Source: an uncultured Emergencia sp.
Lineage (GTDB): Bacteria > Bacillota > Clostridia > Peptostreptococcales > Anaerovoracaceae
Direction of reading: 5' to 3'
Assembly (NCBI GenBank): GCA_902476665.1
Contig: CABSEO010000054.1
Location: 1-8,853 of the forward strand
DNA: 8,853 bases
This document shows positions 1-7,420 of the stretch, one piece after another (position 1 is the stretch's first letter; every line of letters begins with the position of its first letter). The notes under the pieces were generated by a model. That model was not told where the DNA came from. It searched no databases and was given only the letters and a program-made list of their open reading frames with translations. The position numbers were made by a program, and so were the translations under genes.

Positions 1-35
1 TTAGCGATATTTAATTTTCAGGAGGTAGATAAAAA

Positions 36-1466
36 GTGAAACTGTTTGACAACAAGGTTCAGGAAACCAAATACAAGGTTCTTCGGGAAGTAGCGGTACA
101 GACCTGGAAAGGGAACGATGTATTTGCGGAATTTAATGAAGTGGCAAGCAAGGTGATTCCAAAGGATGAACCGCCTCAGCGCTGCTGCATTTATAAGGAT
201 CGGGCAGTAGTAGCTGAACGTATGCGTCTTGCCATCGGCGGCAGCAGCAAGAATAAAAATGTAGTGCAGGTGATTGACATTGCTTGCGATGAATGTCCGG
301 AAGCGGGCTATGTCGTTACTGATCTCTGCAGAGGCTGTCTTGCGCATAGCTGTATTGACGCCTGCAAGCTTCATGCAATTTCTATCGATGAAAAGCATCG
401 GGCAAAGATCGATAAAGTAAAATGTGTAGACTGCGGCCGCTGCGCAAAGGCCTGCAGCTACAGTGCAATACATAATTTTGAGAGACCGTGCGAGAAGGCA
501 TGCAAAGTAGGCGCTATTTCAATGGCTGACGGTGGTGAGGCAGCCATTGACTATGAAAAATGCGGTTCCTGTGTTTATCATTGCCCGTTTGGTGCAACAG
601 TAGATGTATCCAGCATTGTGGATGTAATTAAATGTCTGAAGGAAAGCACCAGAAAGGATTCCAATAATCCGACGGTGGCAATAGTGGCACCGTCTATCGG
701 AAGCCAGTTCCTTTATGCAAATCTGGGACAGGTTATTACAGGTATTCGCAAGCTGGGATTCGCAGAAGTGCTGGAAGTAGCACTGGGTGCGGATATGGTA
801 GCAGGCAAGGAAGCCGAAGAACTGGTGGAAAAGGGATTTCTCACCTCTTCCTGCTGTCCTGCCTTTGTAAAGTTTATTGAAACCAGATTTCCGGACATGG
901 TGGAAAAGATATCTCATAATCTGTCGCCGATGGCAGAGCTGGCCAAGTTCCTGAAAGAAGGACATCCTGAGTACACTATTGTGTTCATTGGCCCGTGCAT
1001 TGCGAAAAAGGCTGAAGTCAGAAAGCCTGAGATCAGAAAGTATGTGGATTATGCAATCACTTTTGAGGAGCTGCAGGCTCTCTTTGACAGCAGAAACATT
1101 ATTCTCAGAGAGCAGGAAGAGACTAAGTGGAATCAGGCCTCTTACTACGGCAGAATTTTTGCGCGTTCAGGTGGTCTTGCGACAGCTGTCAATCAGGCAT
1201 TAAAGGAGCTGGATATTAAGGACTTTGAATTTAATCCGATTTCCTGTTCCGGTATTGAAGAGTGTAAAAAGGCTCTGGCAAGAGCGAATAAGGGTGTGCT
1301 GCCTAATAACTTTATTGAAGGAATGGCATGTATCGGCGGCTGTGTGGGCGGCAGCGGAAATATGATTCGTTATGAAGATTCTCCAGAGGAAATGGAGGAA
1401 CATATTGAAGAAGCTGATGCAGTAGAAATTCTGCCTAATGTAAGAAAAACGATCAATATTTTGTAA
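36..1466 (+). CDS. Monomeric [FeFe] hydrogenase-like protein (group B type)
   Basis: Predicted iron-only hydrogenase (476 aa) that would couple ferredoxin electrons to H2 production or uptake, or sense H2, in the cytoplasm. The N-terminal half carries iron-sulfur cysteines: C98/C101/C106/C110, C130/C133/C136/C140, then C152/C156 and C176/C179/C183 followed by Pro. The C-terminal half has the three H-cluster motifs. L1 is TSSCCPAF, with C273 in the proton-relay position and C274 as ligand. L2 is GPCIAKKAE, with C321 as ligand plus K324 and E327. L3 is EGMACIGGC, with ligands C432 and C436. In L2 the usual Met of group A (MPCxxK) is Gly, which from memory fits the clostridial group B type. The start is GTG at 36, with AGGAGGT at 20-26 and an in-frame stop at 30-32, so no earlier start is possible. 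The sigma-54 activator follows 82 bp downstream. No maturation genes (hydE/F/G) are in the window. The hydrogenase family is clear; the direction of catalysis versus sensing is not. Confidence 0.9.
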   Translation: MKLFDNKVQETKYKVLREVAVQTWKGNDVFAEFNEVASKVIPKDEPPQRCCIYKDRAVVAERMRLAIGGSSKNKNVVQVIDIACDECPEAGYVVTDLCRGCLAHSCIDACKLHAISIDEKHRAKIDKVKCVDCGRCAKACSYSAIHNFERPCEKACKVGAISMADGGEAAIDYEKCGSCVYHCPFGATVDVSSIVDVIKCLKESTRKDSNNPTVAIVAPSIGSQFLYANLGQVITGIRKLGFAEVLEVALGADMVAGKEAEELVEKGFLTSSCCPAFVKFIETRFPDMVEKISHNLSPMAELAKFLKEGHPEYTIVFIGPCIAKKAEVRKPEIRKYVDYAITFEELQALFDSRNIILREQEETKWNQASYYGRIFARSGGLATAVNQALKELDIKDFEFNPISCSGIEECKKALARANKGVLPNNFIEGMACIGGCVGGSGNMIRYEDSPEEMEEHIEEADAVEILPNVRKTINIL

Positions 1467-1548
1467 CAGGTTCAGACGGGGAGCATTGTGTGCAAAATGA
1501 CGGCTTCTGACGGACTGTCTGAAAAAACACCGCAGAAAGGGATATAAC

Positions 1549-3408
1549 ATGGAGAACTATTTGGCTAGAGCAGTAGAACTTTTGATGGATAATATGGATC
1601 AGGGGATTGTTTTTGTCGATGAGGAAGGACGGATTCAAATCTGCAACAGTATTGCCAAAGAAAGTACAGGAATTGTGGTCAATGCACATGCAAGTCATGA
1701 AAGCGGGAAAATTCAGGAAGGTGATATCGTCATCATTGCGGACAATAAGCTGGGGGAAGATGATGGAGGTCTGGGAAGAGAAGAATTGGCTCTTTTGAAT
1801 CTGACTGATGATCATATCAGGAAAGGAGATATGATTATTGTGGCAGGCGTCTATAAAAACAGGAAAATAGAGCCGCAATACAAATATCTGCGTGAACATT
1901 CTCTCAACATCCCCATGAAACTGGATGTGAACTATTACGGATTTCATATCAGGGCTTCTATCGATACAGAAAAAAAGGAGACTTTGATTGAGGTCAATGA
2001 TCATTCCTACCGTCTGGGTTATTTTTCTTCAGTGGGAAATATTGTGGTTATCGATGGAAGTACAGGCGATATTAAGTTTTTTCAGGCAAAGGGATATAGT
2101 GTCAGAAACGAGGATGTAGGGAATCTGCTGCGTGGACAGACTTATATGGCAAAGACCACAGAAAATGTAGATATTGATGTGACTGGGCTGAAATTTCTGG
2201 ATCTGTTTGATCGCTCTGCTTTATCTGAACAGCTCTTTGCTGTGCTGAATGGTCGGACAGACAGAATCAACAATCAGCTTTATGAGATTAACAAAAGGCC
2301 GTTTATCTGCAGTATTATTCCCTGGAATGACGGGGAAAGCCAGGACGGAGGGAAGAATCAGACTAAAGGTGTATTTCTGGTAATTCATAGTGCTGAGCAG
2401 CTTGATCGACTTCTGGAGGACAGAAATGAAATTATCCGACAGATAGAAGAGAATACTACGGCATCTGACCGACGGCCGGAATTTCCTGCAGATGAGTTTT
2501 CCGGTTTCATCGGAAAAAGCAGTAAAACGCTGGAAGTAAAATATATGGCGCATAAGGCTTCAAAGAATAAATTCAATGTGCTCCTTACAGGAGAAAGCGG
2601 AACAGGAAAATCCCAGCTTGCAAGAGAAATTCACCGGGCAGGGAATCCCGATTCACCATTTATAGAGGTAAACTGTAATGCGATTGCACCTTCCCTTTTT
2701 GAAAGTGAACTGTTCGGATATGTAGGTGGTGCATTTACCGGAGCTAAGAGTGAAGGAAAAATCGGATTTTTTGAAGCAGCTGACAAAGGGACGATCTTTC
2801 TCGATGAAATCGGTGAAATTCCTCTGGACATTCAGGTGAAACTTCTGCATGTTCTCCAGAACAAGATGATCTACAGGGTAGGCTCTTCCAGACCTATCAA
2901 GGTTAATGTCCGGGTGATTGCAGCCACCAACAAGAATCTGGAGGAAGAAGTGGCGCAGGGACGTTTCAGGCAGGATCTGTTTTATCGTATCAATGTTTTT
3001 CCCATTGAGATTCCGCCCCTGCGGGAAAGGAAAGCAGATCTCTATCTTTTGCTGAACCAGATACTGAAAAGAACCTGTGAAGAATATGAAATGGATATTA
3101 AACAGTTTTCCGGTCAGGCACTGCAGGAGCTTCTTTCTTATAACTGGCCCGGAAATGTAAGAGAACTGGAAAACGTCATTGAACGTTCCGTGACGCTCTG
3201 TGAATCCAATATCATTTATCCTGAGCATCTGCGGCTTGGGAAGGGAGATATTCCGGTGACAATGAAAGAAATGCTGGCCAGAGAAGAGGCCAGAATTCTG
3301 GAAATGACACTGATGAAGCATAATGGAGATAAGCGGAAGGCTATGGAAGAGCTGGATATGTCAAAGACCGTCTTCTATGATCATTTAAAAAAATATCATA
3401 TAAAATAA
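1549..3408 (+). CDS. Sigma-54-dependent transcriptional activator (PAS-like N-terminus, AAA+, Fis HTH)
   Basis: Enhancer-binding protein (619 aa) expected to open sigma-54 RNA polymerase promoters using ATP. The central AAA+ domain (about 317-565) has Walker A GESGTGKS (348-355), the sigma-54-contacting GAFTGA loop (394-399), Walker B GTIFLDE (414-420), and a FRQDLFYR segment (473-480) with arginine-finger candidates. The C-terminus (about 572-616) is a Fis-type helix-turn-helix. Residues 1-45 resemble the start of a PAS domain. Residues 46-115 contain two similar stretches, GDIVIIA (58-64) and GDMIIVAG (93-100), and about 120-285 looks like further PAS-like sensory sequence. No receiver domain is present, so a ligand or redox signal rather than phosphorylation is likely. 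The ATG has an AAAGGGA ribosome site upstream. It is probably co-transcribed with the hydrogenase, since I see no clear terminator or promoter in the 82-bp gap. A strong terminator follows. The signal and targets are unknown. Confidence 0.93.
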   Translation: MENYLARAVELLMDNMDQGIVFVDEEGRIQICNSIAKESTGIVVNAHASHESGKIQEGDIVIIADNKLGEDDGGLGREELALLNLTDDHIRKGDMIIVAGVYKNRKIEPQYKYLREHSLNIPMKLDVNYYGFHIRASIDTEKKETLIEVNDHSYRLGYFSSVGNIVVIDGSTGDIKFFQAKGYSVRNEDVGNLLRGQTYMAKTTENVDIDVTGLKFLDLFDRSALSEQLFAVLNGRTDRINNQLYEINKRPFICSIIPWNDGESQDGGKNQTKGVFLVIHSAEQLDRLLEDRNEIIRQIEENTTASDRRPEFPADEFSGFIGKSSKTLEVKYMAHKASKNKFNVLLTGESGTGKSQLAREIHRAGNPDSPFIEVNCNAIAPSLFESELFGYVGGAFTGAKSEGKIGFFEAADKGTIFLDEIGEIPLDIQVKLLHVLQNKMIYRVGSSRPIKVNVRVIAATNKNLEEEVAQGRFRQDLFYRINVFPIEIPPLRERKADLYLLLNQILKRTCEEYEMDIKQFSGQALQELLSYNWPGNVRELENVIERSVTLCESNIIYPEHLRLGKGDIPVTMKEMLAREEARILEMTLMKHNGDKRKAMEELDMSKTVFYDHLKKYHIK

Positions 3409-3410
3409 AA

Positions 3411-3453
3411 AATACAGAGGAATGCACTTCATTGCATTCCTCCGTATTTTTTT
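3411..3453. terminator. Strong, probably bidirectional rho-independent terminator
   Basis: A 16-position stem (3411-3426 with 3433-3448) has one A-C mismatch at 3416/3443 and a 6-nt loop (CTTCAT). It is followed by a run of seven T at 3447-3453. An A-rich stretch lies just before the stem (from about 3402), so a U-run also forms on the other strand. It therefore can end both the hydrogenase/activator transcript and the convergent racemase transcript, whose stop codon is at 3499. Confidence 0.9.
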
Positions 3454-3498
3454 ATATGGAAATTTGCACTAACCGTCAGTTTTACAGGAAGCAGAAGA

Positions 3499-4617
3499 TT
3501 ATTCCATATATTTTCTAGGAGGTCTTTCTGTCAGACGGGCTATGATATCATTTTTGTTGGTACCGGCCAGGGAAGAGGCCTCTTCTATAGTCATGGAACC
3601 ATCTATACCGTCGCCGTAAATGATGGCTTCCGTACCGCAGTGAACATCGGGAATGTGAGTAACATCTGCAATACACTGATCCATGCAGATAACGCCTACG
3701 ATAGGAGCTTTTTTGCCGTTAATAATAACATAGCCTTTATCTCGCAAATTTCTCGGGTAGCCGTCTGCGTAGCCGAAAGGCAGTGTTGCAAGCAGGCTGT
3801 CTTCAGGAGCTTTCCACAGGTAATCGTAGCTGACACCTTCTCCCTGTTTTACCTGATGAAGCTGTGAAACTGCTGTACGGAAGGTCAGGGCCTGCTCTAC
3901 ATCAAGGGAGCGGATATGAAAACCTCGCATTCCGTAAATCAGTGCACCCGGGCGGACCATATTAAGCCAGTACTGTGGATAGTCCACTGTGGCGATGCTG
4001 TCTGCAATGTGTTTATAGCGGAAACGGCATCCCCTGTTTTCCAGATCGCTGATAAAGTCTGTGAAAAGGGTAAACTGCTTTTCGTTTTCTTCTTCATTAA
4101 CCAGAGCAAGATGACTGAAAATCCCTTCTACTTCCACATTCTCTGCCTCAAACATACCGCAGATTTCCCGGGCAAATTCTTCTGAAGGCATACAGCCCAG
4201 ACGATGAAATCCAGTATCTACTTTTACATGAACTTTGGCTTTGGTATTATGTTCTGCAGCCAGCCGATCCAGAATCTGCACCTGATCAAGAGAGAAAACC
4301 GTCTGTGTAATCTTGTTTTCGACTACCATAGGCAGAAGTCTGTCAGGGGTATGACCCAAGATGAACAGAGGGTAATCAGGATAAACTTCTCTCAGGGACA
4401 GGGCTTCTGTCAGAGTGGCAACTGCAAGATAGGTAACGCCGCTTTTCATCAGTGTAGGAGCAATGCCGACAGCACCGTGACCATAGCCGTTGGCTTTGAT
4501 AACTGCCATGACAGCGGTTTGCTGACCGACCAGATCCGAAATCAGTTTCATGTTATGCTCAATTTTTTTCAAATCTACAATGATCTGTGTATCGCGGACA
4601 TCTTTAAATTCTACCAT
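3499..4617 (-). CDS. alr: Alanine racemase
   Basis: PLP-dependent fold-type III racemase (372 aa, normal family length) that interconverts L- and D-alanine in the cytoplasm. The PLP lysine is K41 in AVIKANGYGHG, with Y45 nearby. H169 (FSHLA), R139 (FHRLG) and R222 (MVRPGALIYG) match the conserved PLP-site residues. The second catalytic base is Y264 (GVSYDY); Y283 and the M312-D313 pair are also in place. Two positions differ from the Geobacillus enzyme as I remember it: the Asn of the NS pair is Asp (D206 in IADSIA), and the Tyr before the RVPR-type motif is Glu (E364). These could alter substrate range, so a serine or broad-range racemase is an alternative. The ATG overlaps the end of the upstream amidohydrolase by 7 bp, and its ribosome site (GGAGGA, about 9 nt upstream) lies inside that gene. 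The two are one translationally coupled operon. Confidence 0.93.
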   Translation of the reverse strand: MVEFKDVRDTQIIVDLKKIEHNMKLISDLVGQQTAVMAVIKANGYGHGAVGIAPTLMKSGVTYLAVATLTEALSLREVYPDYPLFILGHTPDRLLPMVVENKITQTVFSLDQVQILDRLAAEHNTKAKVHVKVDTGFHRLGCMPSEEFAREICGMFEAENVEVEGIFSHLALVNEEENEKQFTLFTDFISDLENRGCRFRYKHIADSIATVDYPQYWLNMVRPGALIYGMRGFHIRSLDVEQALTFRTAVSQLHQVKQGEGVSYDYLWKAPEDSLLATLPFGYADGYPRNLRDKGYVIINGKKAPIVGVICMDQCIADVTHIPDVHCGTEAIIYGDGIDGSMTIEEASSLAGTNKNDIIARLTERPPRKYME

Positions 4618-5816
4618 GTTTTACTTTCCTCCTCTAATATCTTCAGTACCGCTGCGGTTTCAGTCAGGATGCCGGTACGGATGCACTCTTCATCAGGATT
4701 GAATTTGTCACTGTGAATAGGATATGCTTCCGTTTCTCCCGGATGACGAGTTCCTATATTGTAATAGAGTCCTCTTGTACCGTGACAGAAGTAAGCGAAA
4801 TCATCTGCTCCCAGACTCGGTCTTGACAGTGTCTGTACGTGATTTTTTCCCAGTACTTCTTCTGCGGACTCTTTGACCCAGCTGAAAAGAGTATCATCAT
4901 TCTCCAAAGACGGATAACTGTCAATGAATTCTACTTTGCACTGAGCGCCATAAGCTTTGGCAATGGAAGTGCAGAGGGATTCGATCTGCTCTTTGATAAA
5001 ACCTCGCTGTGAGAGTTTCAGTGTACGGATAATGCCGGAAAAGACGGTTTCACCTGATACAATGTTATTTTTTGTGCCGCTGTTGAACCGACCTACTGTG
5101 ATCAGGCATGAGTCTGTGGGATCCAGCCTGCGGGTGATGATGGACTGAATACTGCTGACCATGGTACAGGCAGGCAGCAGAGAGTCGATTCCATCTGTAG
5201 GATGCGCACCGTGACAAGACTTGCCGGTAACAGTCACATAGAATTCGCAGGAAGCAGCGTTCATTGCGCCTGGTATCAGCTGGATACTGCCGGCATCTAC
5301 GGAAGATTCCACGTGCAGGCCGAGGATGCTGCTGATCTCAGGATTCTCAAGGCAGCCTGCTTCAATCATTTGTCTGGCTCCGCCGATGGTTTCTTCTGAA
5401 GGCTGAAACAGTAATCGTACAGATCCGGATAAGTCCTGTTTCATTTCGTTCAGAATTTGTGCAGTTCCCAGCAAAATAGCGGTATGAATGTCATGGCCGC
5501 AGCCGTGCATGACTCCGTCTATTTTTGAACGGAATGGAACATCTGTCTGCTCTTTCAGCGGCAATGCATCGATGTCCGCCCTGACTGCCACACCCTTTTC
5601 TCTGTTTTTTCCGTAAATTACGGCAGAAACTCCATGGCCTGCAATATCCTTCTCAAAAGGAATTCCCAGCTCCTGCAGTCTGCTTTGAATCAGAAGTGCA
5701 GTCTGCTCTTCCTGTTCGCTGAGTTCAGGATGCATGTGAATTTGCCTGCGCAGGGATACCATATCATCAAAAATCTCGTTCGTTCGAACTTTGATTTTCT
5801 CTAAATACTCTTTCAT
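4611..5816 (-). CDS. M20D family metallo-amidohydrolase (N-acyl-amino-acid hydrolase type)
   Basis: Di-metal amidohydrolase (401 aa) of the hippurate / N-acyl-amino-acid / N-acetyldiaminopimelate deacylase group. It would free amino acids from N-acyl or small amide substrates in the cytoplasm. The family motifs run in order: HMHPELSEQE (27-36), RADIDALPL (79-87), MHGCGHDIH (103-111), PSEE (139-142), GLHV (166-169) and YPIHSDKF (365-372). Metal ligands are C106, H108, E142, H168 and H368; E141 is the catalytic Glu. I chose the ATG at 5816 because GGAGGT sits 4 nt upstream (5826-5821). An in-frame TTG 39 nt further upstream would place the promoter -10 inside the gene and has no ribosome site of its own. 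It is first in the operon with the racemase, which suggests it may supply alanine or another amino acid. The exact substrate cannot be read from sequence. Confidence 0.88.
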   Translation of the reverse strand: MKEYLEKIKVRTNEIFDDMVSLRRQIHMHPELSEQEEQTALLIQSRLQELGIPFEKDIAGHGVSAVIYGKNREKGVAVRADIDALPLKEQTDVPFRSKIDGVMHGCGHDIHTAILLGTAQILNEMKQDLSGSVRLLFQPSEETIGGARQMIEAGCLENPEISSILGLHVESSVDAGSIQLIPGAMNAASCEFYVTVTGKSCHGAHPTDGIDSLLPACTMVSSIQSIITRRLDPTDSCLITVGRFNSGTKNNIVSGETVFSGIIRTLKLSQRGFIKEQIESLCTSIAKAYGAQCKVEFIDSYPSLENDDTLFSWVKESAEEVLGKNHVQTLSRPSLGADDFAYFCHGTRGLYYNIGTRHPGETEAYPIHSDKFNPDEECIRTGILTETAAVLKILEEESKTW

Positions 5817-5843
5817 ATGTACCTCCAAAAGTCTGTTTGCTAT

Positions 5844-5872
5844 ATTATAATGCAAAATCCGTGCCGTGGAAA
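5844..5872 (-). promoter_or_regulatory. Sigma-A promoter of the amidohydrolase-racemase operon
   Basis: On the minus strand, TTTCCA at 5872-5867 (4 of 6 to TTGACA) is followed by a 17-bp spacer and a perfect TATAAT at 5849-5844. The start of transcription would fall near 5837, giving a leader of about 20 nt before the ATG at 5816. The -10 lies inside an imperfect palindrome (5836-5856), a possible site for regulation. Confidence 0.6.
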
Positions 5873-5889
5873 CAAAAATGCTGAAAAAA

Positions 5890-5919
5890 TTGGCATGAAA
5901 ATTGCTTTAATGTTATAAT
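5890..5919 (+). promoter_or_regulatory. Dipeptidase promoter: overlapping sigma-54 (-24/-12) and sigma-A elements
   Basis: TTGGCATG at 5890-5897 and TTGCT at 5902-5906 have the spacing and sequence of a sigma-54 promoter (TGGCACG-N4-TTGCW), with one change (C to T at 5896). The -12 C is 5905, so transcription would start near 5917, 33 nt before the ATG. The same DNA also reads as sigma-A: TTGGCA (5890-5895, 5 of 6), an 18-bp spacer, and TATAAT (5914-5919). Sequence alone cannot say which polymerase uses it; both may. Confidence 0.6.
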
Positions 5920-5949
5920 AAAGCTAAACGTGGAATAGAGGAGGTAATT

Positions 5950-6900
5950 ATGAGAATTGTTGATATGCATTGCGATACTCTGATCGAAGGCTGGAGAAAG
6001 CCGGAAATCAGCTTTGTGGACGGAGACAGATCTATTAACCTGAAGTTATTGAAAGAACATGATTCTCTGGCGCAGTTTTTTGCCATGTATCTTTCCAGAT
6101 CAGAGATGAAAACCATGGATCCATATGACATTCTGAAGGGAATTTATGGTTATTACAGCAAGGTGATGGATGAAAACCGGGATATGATTCGTCCGGTATT
6201 TTCTGCTTCTGATATTGAGAAAAACCGTGAGGAAGGGATTCTTTCGTCTTTTCTGACTGTTGAGGACGGTGTTTTTCTGGACGGAAAAATAGAAAGAGTA
6301 CAGGAAGTCTATGATATGGGAGTCAGACTGATTACATTACTTTGGAACTTTGAGAATTCTGTGGGTTTCCCTTGCAGCGATGATCCCAAGGAACATATGA
6401 AAGGACTGAAGCCTTTCGGTATTGAGGTTGTGGAGAAGATGAATGAACTTGGCATGATCATTGATGTATCTCATATGTCAGAAGGTGGTTTTTATGATGT
6501 GGCAAAATACAGTAAGAAACCGTTTGTTGCATCTCACTCCTGTGCCAGAGCACTGTGCAACCACAGAAGAAATCTGACTGACGATCAGTTGAAAACTCTG
6601 GGAAATGCAGGTGGCATCGTGGGAGTAAACTTTGAGTGCTCTTTCCTGAAAGAGGGATCCGACAGAGCTACTTATGATCAGATTATTGAGCACCTTTTAT
6701 ACTTTAAGGATAAAGCCGGCATGGAGGCTGTTGGTTTTGGCTCTGACTTTGACGGTATTGAAGATAATGGTGAACTGGTGAACTACGGCGGCTTCACTAC
6801 ATTACTTGAACGAATGGAAAAACATTTTACCGATGACGAAATTGAAAAGATCTGTAACGGAAACGCACTGAGAGTAATCAGGGACGTTATTGGAAAATAA
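5950..6900 (+). CDS. M19 family (renal-type) dipeptidase
   Basis: Di-zinc dipeptidase (316 aa) that hydrolyses a broad range of dipeptides. Members of this family often accept a D-residue at the C-terminal position. Metal ligands are visible: the HxD pair H7 and D9 (VDMHCDT), bridging E105 (LTVEDG), H175 (DVSHMSE) and H196 (ASHSCAR). The catalytic Asp is D266 in GFGSDFDGI. There is no signal peptide or GPI-type tail, so unlike the mammalian enzyme it should be cytoplasmic, acting on imported or recycled dipeptides. The ATG has AGGAGG at 5939-5944, 5 nt upstream. It is transcribed divergently from the amidohydrolase-racemase operon, from a promoter that looks sigma-54-like. No clear hairpin terminator follows it; the next promoter lies about 60 bp downstream. 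Confidence 0.92.
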   Translation: MRIVDMHCDTLIEGWRKPEISFVDGDRSINLKLLKEHDSLAQFFAMYLSRSEMKTMDPYDILKGIYGYYSKVMDENRDMIRPVFSASDIEKNREEGILSSFLTVEDGVFLDGKIERVQEVYDMGVRLITLLWNFENSVGFPCSDDPKEHMKGLKPFGIEVVEKMNELGMIIDVSHMSEGGFYDVAKYSKKPFVASHSCARALCNHRRNLTDDQLKTLGNAGGIVGVNFECSFLKEGSDRATYDQIIEHLLYFKDKAGMEAVGFGSDFDGIEDNGELVNYGGFTTLLERMEKHFTDDEIEKICNGNALRVIRDVIGK

Positions 6901-6958
6901 GAAAATCTCGTTGAAATTTCTTTGATCTGAGCAATTTTTCGGCAATAAAATAAAAAGA

Positions 6959-6986
6959 TTGACTTTTCTGAAATACATGCTATAGT
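6959..6986 (+). promoter_or_regulatory. Sigma-A promoter for the small membrane protein cluster
   Basis: TTGACT (6959-6964) is separated by 16 bp from TATAGT (6981-6986); each hexamer is 5 of 6 to consensus. Transcription would start near 6993, giving a leader of about 43 nt. That leader holds a tandem repeat, CGAAGTA at 6995-7001 and again at 7003-7009, of unknown meaning. Confidence 0.65.
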
Positions 6987-7035
6987 TTAATTAACGAAGT
7001 AGCGAAGTATTGATTTGGGAAAAGAGGTGCTTTTT

Positions 7036-7353
7036 ATGATTAGCGCAGAACCAAAGAAAATGATGGAAGCTTTTGATGAGCGCGCCTTTTTTAAACCTAG
7101 CGCCCGGCTGGAAATGAATGCTTTTCTGGAAAAGGAAAGGCAGCGGCAGAGGGATGAGGGCGTGATTGCTGAAGATGCGGATAAACTGGATTTAGGCGCC
7201 ATGAAGAGCTTTACGGTAAAGCGGTGGCAGAAGATTTTCTATGCTGTCTGTGGTGTTGTTATCGTGACTATGATCGTTTCTGCGGTAATAGTTTCTGTTA
7301 TGGTTGCACAGGGCAGGGATCTGCCTTCATTTTTAGACTTTTTGGATATGTAG
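7036..7353 (+). CDS. Small single-pass membrane protein, tandem family copy 1
   Basis: 105-residue protein I do not recognise. Residues 1-60 are charged and hydrophilic, with a likely helical core around AFFKPSARLEMNAF (17-30) and LEKERQRQRDEG (31-42). A basic patch, VKRWQKIF (61-68), precedes one membrane helix (about 69-91). A short outer tail reads AQGRDLPSFLDFLDM. By the positive-inside rule the N-terminus is cytoplasmic. The ATG at 7036 is chosen because GAGGTG lies at 7024-7029; a TTG 21 nt upstream has no ribosome site. It is the first of three related tandem genes: copy 3 (7655-8008) matches it throughout, and copy 2 matches only the soluble part. A sigma-A promoter lies upstream and a hairpin follows the stop codon. 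No enzyme motif is seen; a membrane-anchored adaptor or a regulator of a partner protein is possible but unproven. Confidence 0.8.
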   Translation: MISAEPKKMMEAFDERAFFKPSARLEMNAFLEKERQRQRDEGVIAEDADKLDLGAMKSFTVKRWQKIFYAVCGVVIVTMIVSAVIVSVMVAQGRDLPSFLDFLDM

Positions 7354-7362
7354 CATGAATAG

Positions 7363-7400
7363 GAAACGCAGGTCATGAAAGAAAATGATCTGCGTTTCTC
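7363..7400 (+). terminator. Hairpin terminator after copy 1
   Basis: A 14-bp stem (7363-7376 with 7385-7398) contains a single G-U pair and an 8-nt loop (GAAAGAAA), ending in TTTCTCT. The U-tract is short and interrupted, so termination may be partial, which would allow some transcription of the downstream copies. Confidence 0.65.
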
Positions 7401-7420
7401 TGCAATAGAGACAGGTTTGA

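Noticed and set aside
519..965. Long minus-strand open frames across the hydrogenase and activator (also 18-473, 1453-2004, 2653-3321)
   Set aside because: They lie opposite strongly supported genes, lack family motifs and ribosome sites, and have compositions typical of antisense shadow frames.
989..1004. A second sigma-54-like motif (TGGCCCG-N4-TTGC) inside the hydrogenase gene
   Set aside because: These bases encode the conserved L2 motif (GPCIAKK), and no gene start follows on the plus strand nearby. The match is explained by coding constraint.
1471..1523. Inverted repeat TTCAGAC ... GTCTGAA between hydrogenase and activator, followed by A-run
   Set aside because: The arms are only 7 bp with a loop of nearly 40 nt, and the run after it is A, not T, on the coding strand. 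It is not a plus-strand terminator and is too weak to call an operator.
4204..4716. Plus-strand open frames opposite the racemase and amidohydrolase
   Set aside because: They are antisense to genes with complete catalytic motifs and have no ribosome site or recognisable domain.
5817..5855. Longer amidohydrolase starting at TTG 5855
   Set aside because: The extra 13 residues have no ribosome site and would include the promoter -10. The ATG at 5816 has GGAGGT at proper spacing.
6995..7009. Tandem CGAAGTA repeat in the leader of copy 1 as a regulatory element or start of a repeat array
   Set aside because: There are only two units, and the repeat is not found in the leader of copy 3. It is too short to support a claim beyond noting it.
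7015..7035. Longer copy 1 starting at TTG 7015
   Set aside because: The GAGGTG ribosome site lies inside this extension and serves the ATG at 7036. The extra residues are not shared with copy 3.
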